From: an uncultured Clostridia bacterium
GTDB taxonomy: Bacteria; Bacillota; Clostridia; Christensenellales; UBA1242
DNA: 64,000 nucleotides
Direction of reading: 5' to 3'
Assembly: GCA_934772445.1 (NCBI GenBank)
Contig: CAKVMJ010000001.1
Coordinates: 26,909 to 90,908 of the forward strand
Positions 1 to 15,000 of the stretch are shown here, piece by piece (position 1 is the stretch's first letter; the number at the start of each line of letters is the position of its first letter). A program made the position numbers and the translations under genes. The notes under the pieces are model-generated. The model saw only the letters and a list, made by a program, of their open reading frames with translations, was not told where the DNA came from and searched no databases.

Positions 1-3000
1 TTACTATTACCATTGATTGAAGCAACACCATTTTGGATATCAACTCCACCACCAGTATAGCCAGATGTTGCACCAGAAACATATTTAGCATCTTGGTTAG
101 CTCCATCAACTAATGGATAATGATAAGCATAACTATTATTTGTTTTGTTAAAATCGTTATTTCTATCGTTTTGACCAAAGATTTCTTCATTGCCTGTTGA
201 TGGTTTTTTAACTGTATCAAATCCACCAGCAACATAACCAGCAACACCACCAATATATGCATTACCAGAAATGCTATATGTGGAATCACTAAATAATACT
301 TGAATTCTTTCAACATCAATACTTTCACAAACATAACCAGCAACACCACCAACATACGAGCCTGTGGAACTATCGCCAACAACTGTTACATTTGAAACTA
401 CAATAGATGTGTGAAGATTTGTATTATTATTGAATGATGATTTCTTCTTTTTAAGAATACTACCATCAATATAACCTACAACACCGCCAACATAACTTGA
501 ACCAGTTATCTTCTGGTTTTCATTACCTTTTAATGAGAATTGACCAAGGATATCTCCTTCTTCAACCTTACCAGCAAATCCACCAACATAGGATAAACCA
601 TTGATTATAACTGAATCTGTGGTAACTGCTGCACCATTATATATATCTGCATAACAAGAATATCCAATAAATCCACCAACACAATCACTATTTGAAGAGA
701 TTGCTGAATTTTTAATATCAATTCCACCGCTACCATATAGTGCAACTATAAATTCTCTTGGTTTATTATCTTTAGTTAAGTCAACGCCATATTTTAATAA
801 TACAGCACCAAATCCGCCACCAACGCTTCTACCATTAGCAGTAAGATTTAAGTTATTTATCTCAAATCTATTCTTTTGATCGGCATCATCTCTTCTTAAC
901 GCACCAGAACCGCCACCTGCAAATGCATAAGTATTATTTCCATCGCCTGTTCCTGATGGTTTAATTCCTTCATATAAATACCAAGTTAGAGTTTTGCCTT
1001 GAACTTTATAATATTGAGAGAAATATGCATTAACTTCATCTTCGCTCAATGCTTTACCTGTTGCGTTAACTGTTGCATTATTTAACACAGTACTTGCAAC
1101 ATCGCCATAACCTACAACGCCACCGACTGCATAAACACCTTCAACATTAGCATTATTCAATACAATTCTGCCAATGAAATTATCGCTATAACCAACTGCA
1201 CCACCAACCATTGCATTACCTTTAACAGTGATGTTTGCATTATTAGTTACTAGGTCAACACCTGCAACGATATTACCTTCACCAACAAGTCCGCCAACCC
1301 TATTTTGATTTGCTGATACTTTAATAGTACCTGCAACCCAAACTAGGTTATCTTTTGTACTAGAAAGAGTATTACTACCCATTCCACCAACTAATCCACC
1401 AACTTTAACAGATTCAGCATCTATAAATTCTTCAAGCCAACTTAAATAACGAGAATCTGAAGATTGTAATTCTTTTTGTTGACCATTTTCTGTAATCATC
1501 TTGCTTGGAAGAACAGCAATATATGTGGAATTAACCATAATATTACTAAATGCTTCTAAGCCTCTAATATTATTATCAGCATTACCAACAAGTCCGCCAA
1601 CGGATTTACCATTAGATGTTACATTAACACCGCTATCAGATATTAATGCGCCAACTTTATTTAATCTTAAACCAGCATAACCAATTGCGCCACCAGTGTT
1701 TGCACCTTTAGTTTGACCTCTATCATCAATTCTTGTTGAATTAACGAGTGTTATATTTCCAACATCAATATTATTATCTCCGTTGAAAATGAAATCTCCG
1801 CCAGATGCATCTTTATATATATCAGTGCTACCAATTGCACCACCAACATTATCACCATTTGCATTTAATGTTATGTTATAAGCCAAGATTCTGCGTTTTG
1901 CTCTATAGTATGGTTTTCCATCAACATCAGTTTCTGGAATTAATCCAACCTTTTCTTCATCAAAGTTTTTACTTATAAAGCTGCCGTTTGCATTTTTCTC
2001 ATACGATAAGATTGTTTGATTTACATGAGCTGAAAGCCTCATATAATCAGCAATCTTTCCGCCTGAAACTTTATATAACATAAAGCCTTCGAATGCACCA
2101 ACTACGCCACCTATATTATCGCCCATTGAAGAACTTAATGTTAGGTTTCTAACAGTTATTGTTCCACGCTCGCTTCCGCAATATGAATAATAACTTCCGC
2201 CATAAATATATGAACCGCCTGTGTTTGAAGTGGTTTTTGTGTAGTGTCCTAAATCCAAGGTTGATTTACCGAACGCACCACCAACATAATCACCTTGAGC
2301 ATTAATTGTAACGGCATCAGCCATATTAATTCCGCCTACGGTAATTGTTCCATAAATTCCAACTTTTTGGTTTGCAAATTGCTTATCTGTACTGAAATTA
2401 TCAACGAAATTATTTGTTGTAATCAATCCAGCAACACCACCAACAAAGCCTTCATTTGCATCTGTTTGGTCTTCTGCAAGCCTACCGCCTGTTAATTGCA
2501 ATGCCTTAACACTAATAACACCTGTAATTCCACCACGAATATATCCAGCAATACCGCCAACATATTTACCAGTTGTGGAAATTACCACATTATTAACATT
2601 CAACACTGCTGATAGTTTGCAATCTCTATTTGCACTAGAAACATTATCATCTCCAGCTTCTTTTGATTTATTATTTCTCCAAATGCTATTATCTCCAATA
2701 CTTCCACTCATACCGCCAACATAATCCATTGTTGAAGCAACATTTGTGTCTTGAACGAAAATTGTACCATCTAAAGCACCGCTAAATCCAGCAAGTCCGC
2801 CAACAAACGAACCTTGTGCTGTTACAGTTGTTTTATTAACAAATGTATTTGTTTCGTTTGAACCAGAAATTGAAGCATTTGAAATTTCCCTATAAACCTG
2901 ACCTTGATCTTGAGTTTTACCAACAAGATAAAGATTTAATTCACCAGCAATACCAAATCCACCACCAACAAACGCACCATCTAATAAAGTATGATTTTCT

Positions 3001-6000
3001 TTATGTACGCTTGCATTAAATGAACTTGTAACTGCATTACTTGTGTTTTTATCAACATCTAATTGAACATTTGATGCCATACCAGTTAATTGTCCTGCGA
3101 TACCACCTAGGAATACGCCATTTGTTGTTGCGTTTATATCCTTAGCAATAACATCATAAAGCATACTAACCGAACCTGCAACACCACCAACATAAGAATA
3201 ATTTTTCTTATAATTTCTAACCGCACTTGAGAATTTAGATTTTAAGTTATCCTTAATCTCTTCAAGTTCTCTGATTATATCTAGAACTTCATCTCTATTT
3301 TCAATCGCATCTTTCAATGTTTCATTGAATTTAGTTTTATAACCATCGGCTTGTTTTTTCAATGTTTCTAATTCGTTTAACTCATTCTTCAAATCGCTTG
3401 ATTTCTCAATTGCAGAGATTAACTTATCTCCTTGAGATTGCAATGTTTGAATTTGTTTTGTTAAACTATTTATTTCTTCTTGAGCATATTTGCAAACTAT
3501 ATCAATAGCACTCTTTTCTAATGCTTTATATCTACTTACAAATTGACTCTTAGAATAACGGCGAATTTCCACATTGCCCTCACTATCTGTAATTCTTTGA
3601 GGAGTGATTAATTCGTTATAATCTTTCTTTAATTTAGAAAGTTCGCTTTCAAGTTTTGATTTATTTGAACTTGATAGAAGAGGTTTGAACCCTGCAATTT
3701 TTCCAGTTGAGCCAAAGTAGTTAGAACTTAAAGCCGAACTTGAAACGCTACCAGATGCATATCTTGAGTAAACACTCTCAGCATCGTTTGCAACATAAAC
3801 ATAATTGCCTGCTTTATTTTTGAAGGTATGCATTGAATTTTCAACTTTAGCAGATTTTTCAGCAAGCTTATCTATCTCGGCCGAAATATTATCATAAGCT
3901 GTTGAATCACCTTCTTGAAGTTTTTGTTGTAGTTCCTTCTTTTTATTGCTTATATATTTATTAATTGCATTAATTATCTTATTAACTTGATTAATTATAT
4001 TACTATTGATTTCATCTATAAAGTCATTAAATAATTCTGCATCATTAGCAATTTCTAATAAGCCAATATAATAATCTCTTTCTTCTTTATTCAAATCTTG
4101 TTTATCAAAGTATTGCTCTTTATTTTTCATTAGAGTGATTAACTCTTCCAAACTTTGTTCAACTTGAGGCTTTAATGTGTTTGACAACATTGAATAATCA
4201 ATTAAATCAATATTACTAAATTCTTCAGCATTCCTATAAGGTTCTACCATCGCATTTAATGATTCACAATCATTAATTGTTTTTTCAATTTGGTCTAGCA
4301 ATTTTTCAAATGCTTTTCTAAGTCTTGAATCTAAGCTATCACCAACACTCTCTATTTGAGATGTTACATCTGCTTTTGTGATATTTGATTGTTCGATGTC
4401 TGATGCCATACCAGCCATACCACCAACATATCTTCCTTTAGCAGATACATTTATATCTTCAGCATTAACATTATCTAGTAATTCGCCAAGACCTGCAATA
4501 CCGCCAACATAATCTGCTTTACCAGATGTTGAAACTCTAATAGTTAGAGCATTACTTTCTGTGATTGATGCACTACTATAACCAGCAACACCACCTATAA
4601 AGCCCATACCTTGATCGTTTGCCATAGATGAAACAGATAATTCTTTAACATTGATAGTTTGAATATCGCTACCAGCATAACCTGCAACACCACCAACGAA
4701 GTTTCCGCCTTCAACTGAATCATCTCTAGTTGTACCAGCAGTAACACTTACATTTTTCATATCATAAATCAATGCTGTTTGTGCGCTATATTCACTATAG
4801 ATTAAGCCATAAGCATAACCTGCAACACCGCCAACATAATTACCTAAGCCTTTAATTGTGATAGCACCATTGCCACTACTTGATGGAGCAACTCTAAATC
4901 TATAAATTGTTCCATAAACTTTACCAACAACGCCACCAACATAATCGCTATTACCAGAAACTGAAACTGAGCCATTACCAGCAACAACATAAGGTTTTGT
5001 AATATCTAAGCTAGCATATCCTGCGATACCACCAACATAATCTGCTCTATTCTTTTCATCTTGATAACCAACATTTGAATCAATTAAGCAAACAGATTCC
5101 AATGTTCCTTCTGCAGAACCAACCACACCACCAATGTAATCTCCATTTCCTGTGATTGTGGAGTTTGCAACAAATGTATGAGAAATTAGATATGTTTCTT
5201 CTTGACCAATTGTACCAGATTGAACATAACCAATCATACCACCAGTCATCTCGCCTGAGTTTGTGATTGTACAACCAATTACGCAAGCAGATTGAATACT
5301 TGAAGATGATGAACCAGCAATACCACCAACCAAGCTTGAACTTTCATCAATACCTGTGATATTAGATTTATAAATAGCAACACCGCTTGAGATTGAACCA
5401 TTATTAACACCAACCATTCCGCCGATATTCATAATGCCAGAGATATTAACTCCGCTTTCCATTGCAGAACCAACCATAACAGCACCATAGCCTCCGCCAA
5501 TTGTACCGCTATTAACACCTGCAATAGCACCTGCATTACTACCATAGTTATTATTAAATGCACCAATTGTTGAATTTGTAACTTTTACATTTCCGATTGT
5601 TCCAAAGTTTTTAGAAGCAATAATACCAATATTATTTTTTCTTGATTGGATTGTACAACCACCAGCGAAAATCCAATTCAATGAACCTTCATTTTCACCA
5701 ACCACAATTGCAACATCTTTATCATAATCTAATTGTTCATCAGTTAAACTTAAAGACTTGAATGTGATACCAGCGATTGTTCCGCTATTAACATCAAATA
5801 ATGGTCCTTTAAGTTCGAAACCTGTTAATGTGATTCTAAATCCAATAAATTCTTCTGTTATATCTTTGAAATTGATAGGCTCTTCAGCAACTGTTCCTAA
5901 ATTATAAACCTTTGCTTGAGTGCTATCATTTAAGATATAAACTGGGTAATCAATTCTATCTTGCAATCTTAAATCTTTATATCCATAAATATCTGAAGTT

Positions 6001-9000
6001 AATAAATATCTTGCAAAATCTCTTTCACTCTTAATAATATATGAATTTGATTTTTGTTGGAATAGATTATATGTACTACCCTCTAAAACAGAATTTGGTT
6101 TTGATGGGAATATATTTTCAATATCGCCATCTTTTGCTTGTCCGTTTGGATAATTTATTGTACCCTCTTCTGCATTTACATAAATCTCATTTGAATCATT
6201 ATCAACATTATAAACAAGTTTTGCTTCAATACCTGTTGGAATAACAACACCTTGTCTTGAATTATATAAATAATAGTTTGTATCTCTATAAGATTTATCC
6301 CAAATATTATTTCCTTCATCATCAATATTAATGAAATATGAAATATTCTTATCTAGCAAGTCATCTGTTTTTGCATTATTGAATGTGTTAGTTCCGGTAT
6401 CTGAAGTTCTATAAGTTTGGACCTCAGCATTTTTATCAATAGTTATTTCAATACCAACTAAGTCAACTTTATAATCAATAAATTCCATAGCGTGGAAACT
6501 TTGAGAGATTCCGCTATAACTTCTAGTTCTATTGATATAAGCTAATCCCACTGCAACTAATGAATCTTTTCTTTCACCTGTTGGAATTTGGTCATCATTT
6601 GTTGCATCGGTAATAGTGATATCATAATTCTTAACATCACCATTATAAGTTGTGTGATATTTTGCAACCCAATCAGTATTAGCAGTTGAATAACAATCTT
6701 TAATAATACCAGCATTTTCATAAACAAATCCGCTAACAACTAAATCTTGTTTTACTATATCTTTTTGAGTTTGAATATCTTTTTCTCTATATACATTACC
6801 AATAATCATACCAGTATAAGTTACAACCGCACCACTTCTATAAATATCTGAATTATTATTCTTTAAGAAGCTTGAAACGATTGTTGGATTATCATAGTTT
6901 CCAGAACCATTTATGTCACTTGTAACTTCACCGAATGTTACACAGTTAAATACTCTACCATTGTTTGTTCCGATGAAGCTATATTCACTTGCATCTTCCA
7001 TAACTTTAATAGCAAATCCAGAGATTATACCTGTGCTTTCTAAAGTATCAATCTTACAAGAAGATAAGATTGGATAATCCTTACCTCTATTTGCTGAAAT
7101 TAGAGGTGTGTTTTCTTGAGAATTTGTTAAATCTTTATTTCTACCAACCATAACGCCTGCAAATTCTTGAGGAACAGTTACATCAGCATCATCTATTAGG
7201 ATATAATAACCTTCTGGTGCTAGAGTTGGATTTCCTAAAACGATTTCTGGATTTAATTTAGTACCAGTTTTGAAATCAAATTTTCCTAATTCAACTGGAT
7301 TTAACATTGTAGCCAAACAATTTACTTGTGAGAAGTTTCCGTTTGTACCCATTTGGATAGAAACAAATTCATCTCCTTCAAGTTTGTTTCCACTAAGTTC
7401 GATGAAATCTGCATAGCCAATTGCTATAGTACCATTTTTAGAATTATCTAAATCTGTATATGAATCATAATCATAAGCTTTAGATAATATTTCTGTACTC
7501 ATAGCCACATCTGCATATTTAGCATAGAATTCTGCTACGAAATATACTTCGCTTGTGTTATCTGAATTACAAATTGAAGCAATTGTATTTAGGTTTGCAT
7601 TATATGTTACCTCAACATTAACATTATTTAAACCATCTTTATCATTTTCACAAACAAATCTTGCAATAGAATAACCTTTTCTAAGCTCAATAGTTGTTAA
7701 ACTTGCAGAACCAATAATACCACCGATATTATTATAGAAATCACTTCTTGAATAGTAATAAATATCACCATACATAACAAAGTTTGTAATTTGAACAACT
7801 TTAGCAAAACCGATAAGTCCGCCAATATTCATTTCAACTAAGTTACTTTCAACTGCTTGAACATCACCTGCGTTGTAAACAAATGAATAAGTACCATTAT
7901 CTGAATAACCTACAAGTCCGCCAAGGTTTATGATACCAACAGAATCAAGAATATCTCCATTTACGGCTTTAACCTTTGATGTTGAAACATTACCAAGGTT
8001 AAACATATTAGTTACCACATTTCCGCTTGCTTTATTGTAACCAATCAAGCCTCCGATATATGCGTTATCTTTCACACCCTCTAAGATGCTTACATCAATA
8101 TCTGAATAGTTTCCATATTCATTTTCTGTTTGTTTATTTCCAGAAATTGAACAATTATCTTGAACATAACCTACAAGTCCGCCAACATAATTATAGAAAT
8201 AATGAGCATTAACTTTAATCTTTGAAATATTTAATCTACCAGCTTTTGCATTTACAACATTGGTATATAACATACTTCCAGATATTCCACCAACATAGAT
8301 TGAATATGTTGAAGCTTTTGAAACTTCCTCAACACCATCTCTTTGAAGGTTTATATCTATTCCATAATTATTTGAAACATTTGTGATAGTTGAATAACTT
8401 GTGGAAGCAACGATACCACCAAAATACATATCAAAGTAAACGCCATATCTTCTCATATTATAAGTATAATTTGAGTTAATATCATAATCAGCATTAATAT
8501 TAATATTTTTTAATTCAACATTACTAATAGAGTTTGAATTAGATTTTGCAACAACACCTGCAAAATTCAAATCTATCTTATTATCAATAATCCTTCCATA
8601 ATTAACTAAAGCATTAAATACAAGCTTATTAGCTTTTGCTTCAACTATTATATTATATAAACTTGAACTTTGAGCAAGACCGATTAATCCACCAATTGTG
8701 GAAGCAGTACCTGTTCTCACTTCAATAGCTTCAATGTTATTATCAAATATCAACTTAATATTGCCATTTTCTTTACCAACGATATTACTTGCTGTAACTT
8801 CACCAAAGATTACACCAAAGTTTTGAATATTATTAAAGCCTTCCTCAATTTCGTTATAAGCTAATTCAAATTTTAAATTTCCATTTGATTTAATTGTGAA
8901 TGTACATTCCTCAATTGTAGATAAATTAACTCTTGTTGCAATTATACCGAAGTTGCCATTTTCAGAGCCATAAATCTTACCTACATTTCGGCTATTATCA

Positions 9001-12000
9001 ATTTCTATTTCGAAATCAATATCTTTTAATACTGCACCATTAAGTTCGTTTAACAATGCATAAACGCTATAATATTCATCATCAACAATTTGACCTGTTT
9101 TTAGAACTACTATAGGTTTTCTACCATCTTCATCAACTAAGCCATTTAATACGCCTCTAAATACAGTATTAAATCTTGCATAGTTTGAACGATTTGAGAT
9201 TTGAGTTAAGTCGATAATATATTTACCATCATAACTTGCATCTGCATAAACATCTGTGCTAACAGTTTCCATAGTATAGAATCTAGCATTATCTGGTTTA
9301 GATAAAGCATCAATCAATTCTTGACTATTTGTGATTGTTGCAAAGTTTGAATATCCTGCAAGTTTATATTTAGCTAAATATTCATCACTAGCTTTCATCC
9401 AAACATAATTTTCTCTTGCAGTAAGATTCTCAGGATTTACTAATGTTGCATTAATCTTATAATCAACTTCCCTTTGTCCGTTTCCATCAATTGCATAAGA
9501 GCCATCAGCATTATATTTATAAATTGTATAAACATTTGTAAATAAGTTTACTGAACTCATCTTATCAATTGTTTCATTGGTTGAACCAGAAGGAAGAGTA
9601 TCAACATTCTCATAGAAGCCTGTAATATTTTGAAGATATTGTTGAGTGCTGGTTGGTTTACCATTCTCAACCATTATGCTTGTGTATTTATAATCACCAA
9701 ATACTTCGCCGATAGATTTATTATCTATCTTCTCAGCTTTAGTTACACCATTTGAAAATAACTCTGCATTAGCCAAATTATAAGTGGTTGTTCTTGATGT
9801 TGATGGCAATGTTTGATTTATAACACCATAAATCATACTTAAATTTTCATCATCAGCATTACCACTAGTGGTTAATGTGGCATAAGTTGTTGAAACAACT
9901 CCATTGAAGTATGAACCAAATTCATTACCAGTTAAATCACCAGTTTTATCTTGCTTAATGAAACCATATCTATCAATTACAGAATTTTCACTATAATTTA
10001 TAAATGCACCTGTGGTTGTGTTTGTGATGATATTATTATCAACCATAACACTACCAATCAATGAACCAACATAAGTAAATGAACTTGAATTATTCTTATA
10101 ACTTAAGTTTGCATTTTCAACTGCATCCATATTGTAATAAGTATATTCATTTTCTTTACCAGCCACTTGTTGTCTGCCAATTCTTGAATAAGATGTGATT
10201 TGTTGGTTACCAATTTCAGCCATTCTTAATGTGAATTTATAATCAACATTTGCATCTGTGAATAAATGAGAAACATTATTTTCAAGAGCAGTTCTAACCT
10301 TTCCGCCCCATTTATTTAAGCTTATAATATGTTCAAGATATAGAGCATAATTTAAGTTGAATGTTGAATGAGTTTCATCATCTTCATCAATAGCACCAAC
10401 ATAATAATAACCAACTGTACCACCAACAATCTCATTTGCATAAACAGAAGATGTGGTATAAGAATATCCAATTAATGTAAAGTTTTCAGCATAACCGATT
10501 AATCCACCAGCAATTAAAGCATAATCACTTGTGATTGGAACTTTAACCATTGAATCATAAATTGTACCGCCATTATTATAACCAGCAATACCACCAATAG
10601 AAATAATCTTACCTCTATAGTTTTCTGTATCAACAGTAAATAAACCACTTGTTTCAACAGATTCATTAACTTTTCCTAAGTTATTCCAATTATTTATTTC
10701 AGCATCAAATACAGTTTGAGTTTCGTTTTCATATAAAACTTGAGCTTTTTCAATAACACCCTTATTTTCTGCAACGATACCGCCACCATAGTTCTTTGCT
10801 TTAATTCCAATTTTCTTCTCATTATTTGGAGAATAAATTGCAACATTTGAAATCTTTGAATTACTACCTAAGTAACCAAATAATCCACCTGCATTTTCTG
10901 CGAATATATCAAATTCACCTTTAACTGATACATCAGAGATTGTTGCTTTAGTTGCAGTGTAAACACCTTCATTAAAGCCATCATTCTTGATTGAATTTTC
11001 AATTCTCTCGCTTTCGTTTGAATCAATATTGCTATCTATATAAACAAGACCTGCAACTGAACCTGCATAAGAAAGTGAGCCAATCTTATTACTAATATAA
11101 CTATTTAAAGAAGTATCATTCTTATTTTCAATATCAACCAACGCATAAGATTTAATAACAGTGTGATCCATTTGAGTGGTTGCAAATTTCTTATATGTAC
11201 CATAAGGGTTTGTATAAGCACTTGTATAGATTAAATCTTCATAAGTTGAACGAACTTTCAAATCTTTAACTTCAATATCATAGATATTAGTTCTATCTGC
11301 ATTTAGTTCAACTGTATCATCAATAATTAATCCTGCAATACCACCTACTAAGTTTTTACCTTTAACAACTGCGGATTCATTATTAGATGAAGTTAGGTTT
11401 ACATTTATAATTGTACTATTATAAATACTACCTGCTAATATACCTGCTTTATCTGGAGTGGTTTGTACACCTAGATATGCAACTAAATCAATATTTAAGT
11501 TTTTAATAACAGCACCAGCATAAGAATCTGTGATACCTAATTTATTTCTATTATCAACATTCAAACCAATTTGATTAAATAAACCAAAGTTATGAGAATT
11601 TATATTTGCTTCTGTTTCGTTTTTGAATGTTAAATTCAAGTTGTTAATACTTAGTCCGTTTCCTTCTAAGTTGCCTAGGAATACAACTTCTCTTAGAAGT
11701 ACACCGCTCTTAGGTGTGTTCCAAATATTAACTTCATTTTCAATAGCAAAATCTAAATCGTTGATTTGTCTAATATAATTAATAGTTTTGAATGTGTCGG
11801 TATCTTGCTCTTCAGCAGTTTTACCAAAAATTCTTACTGTTCTATTATCATTACCTGTATAAGTTTTAGAATTTTCAATTATGAAATTAACAAATTGTTC
11901 TGCTGTGCTTACAAGCAAAGGATTTTGTCTTGTACCATACTCGTAATTATCTGCGTATTTATAATTATAAGTATATTGTGCACGCTCAATCAATGTTAAT

Positions 12001-15000
12001 TCACTAAAGTCTAGTTCTGAATCAACGCCAGCATCTTTATCATAGATAACTTCGCCAGTTTCTTCGTTTATCATACCAGAAAGTATTCTATGAGAGAATG
12101 TTTCAACTAAGCTTGTATTGCAAAGTTTTGGGCCAAGTTCAGTCATAGTCCATACTGAATTTTCTTCATCATCTAAGAAGATAAATCCAATAAAGAAGTT
12201 TGATTGTTCAAATTCTGGAGTGTTTCCAGTTTTCTTATTTTTCACGCCTGAAATGCCAACTGCTTTTTCATAAGGAAGTTCGCTTTCGCCTTCGCCAACT
12301 AGATAATAACAATCAATAAATTCGGCAGTGTTACCCCCTTCTTCATCTAGCCATCTATTAAATGCACCGTGAGCAAGAGAACCGCTATTACCTGCTTTTA
12401 TTGCGGTGTTATAACTTGTTGTATAAGCATTCTTAATCGAACCTGTATTATCATAAACAAATCCGCTTGAATTTGAAGAATGAGTTTTTAGCGCAACTGC
12501 ACTATAAGCATTTTCAATAGAACCAGTATTTGAATAAACAAATCCGCTTACATTATTTTCACTTGAAACTGCATAGTCTTGAGTTGTTCTATATTTATCT
12601 GAATTTTGATTAAATTCATAACCTTCAACAAATGAATTTAAAATCTTACCTGTGTTTTCAACAACGAATGCACCAGTTTCGTTATAATCAACACCTTTAT
12701 AAGCATTTTCAATTCCAACTGCTTTCGCAAATGTGGAAGAAATAATATTTGTATTTTGAACTGCTATTCCAGCAATTCTACCAGAACCTGCTAATTTAAA
12801 TGGATTTACGGTTAATGTAGCTGATTCACCTTCACCATTTATATTTCTAACACCTTCTTCAGAAATTTTATTTTTCCAAATTGAAATCTCATTATTTATT
12901 TGAAGATTATTGTTTTCATCAGTAGTTAAAATATTATTAATACCAACGAATGAATTTGTAATTGCACCATTATTAATAGCTGTGATACCACCAAATGATA
13001 ATTTAGTGTTTACGCCATCAATAATACCACTTGTTAGGATATGAATATTAACATCTTTCATATCACCTTTACCTGTTGAAATAACTTTGATATTTGTTAC
13101 GCTACCATTATTAACACCAGCTAACACACCAAAATTTACTTCTTTATTAAATGCTAAGTCTAATTTATGGCTTGAAACTGTGTTGTTATAAGTACCAAGA
13201 TTTTCAGCGATATCAGCACTTGTTACAAAGTTATTTATATACTTATAAACAAGGTTTGTATCATCAGTTGTATATTTCTTAATATCTTCATCACTAGTTA
13301 ATAACGAACCAATATCAATTATCATATTTTTAACGATTGGTGTGCCTGTTTTACCTGTTGAAACATCTGTATATAATTCAACAATTTCACTAAACAAACC
13401 AACATTAACTGTTTCCAAACCTCTTGATTCTCTTAAATCAAAGCTATCGATTTTTAAGATATATCCATTACCATCTAATGATGCCATATTACCAACTCTT
13501 GGAATATAATTTTCCAAAGTGATATCATTCATCATTATATAATGTTGACCTTCAAGCATTTTCTCAAAATCATCTTGAGAATAGATTGGATTTGGATGAT
13601 CATAAGTTGTATTTTCTTTAACAACTAAGTCAAATTCATATTCAATAGAATATAGATTATATTTACAATCTAATTTCTTATCATAAATTCTTGATCTATA
13701 GCCATCGTTTTCATAAACATAATTATCATCATTCATTTCATCATCATTGATAACATAAGATCTAATTTCACCATCTGCATCGTAGAAGTAATCAAATCTA
13801 ACAACAATTGTTCCAACATTACCAACATTTATAGCTTTTAATGAATAATAATAGAAATTATATTTTGTACCATTGATAACTTTTGTTTTTGTTTCGGCTT
13901 TAAAGATATAGCCTCCACAATTCATACCATCAACTAATTTAATTTCGCTTACTTCACCATCGTTATTTAGAACTTTATAATAGAAGTTTGCCTTAGAACC
14001 TGTAACGAATGTTTTTGTTCCATCTTCTTCAATATAAATTCCACTAATAGCAAATTGTGCTTTTTCTTTATTAGAGAAATCCATCATTGAATATCTATTT
14101 GTAATATCAATAAATTGACCATATAAGTTTACAAAGTCAGCATCGTTTTGACTTGCATCAAATCTATATAATTTATATTCATTAATATTATATATTCTAT
14201 TCTTATATAAAACTATAGAGCAAACTTGTTTTTCATAACCATTACCATTCTCGCCTAGAATTTCTTTAATTTCTTCCAAGTTATAGAATCTTTCAACCGG
14301 TACTGCAACTCTGAAGTATTCATATTTAGTATAATTACTTTCTGCTTCACCTATTGTTAGATTTAAATGGTTTTGGCTATTAAATTTCCAGTAGATTTCC
14401 TTTTCTCCACCTTTGAATAATCCACCATTTTCAATCATATATTTTAAGCTATAATATCTTTGCTCATTTGCATAGTAATATTGAATATAATCAAGATAAG
14501 ATTCACCTAAAATATTTTCAGCACTAAATGTTACACCATTAATTTCAAATTTGAAATCTAATTCTGCAAAATCATTTAGAGTTAGAGGATCACCATTAGT
14601 TTGACCCGGAATAATATCCAAAACATTTAATAGATAATATCCATTATTTAATAAGAAATATTGTCCGCCACTAATCATTTCTTTTAGATTGATATAGTTT
14701 TTAGAAATTGGTTCATATAAGTAAACATTATCATCAACTTCAGTTAGATTTAATAATGGATGATTATATTCATCAAATCTATCTAAAATTTCAGTTCTCT
14801 TATAGTAACCTGTGATTGTAGCGAATTTATCAACCGCTTTACTCTTTTCAATTTCATCATCTAAAGCAACATAATTACCATTAAAGATAATATATTTACC
14901 ATTTTGGTTATCTTCTTTAAATCCATAAATTTGTCTGAAGATATTTGTATCATCAGATGAATCCTCAGATGGATTTATTAACATTTGTAAACCATTTGAA

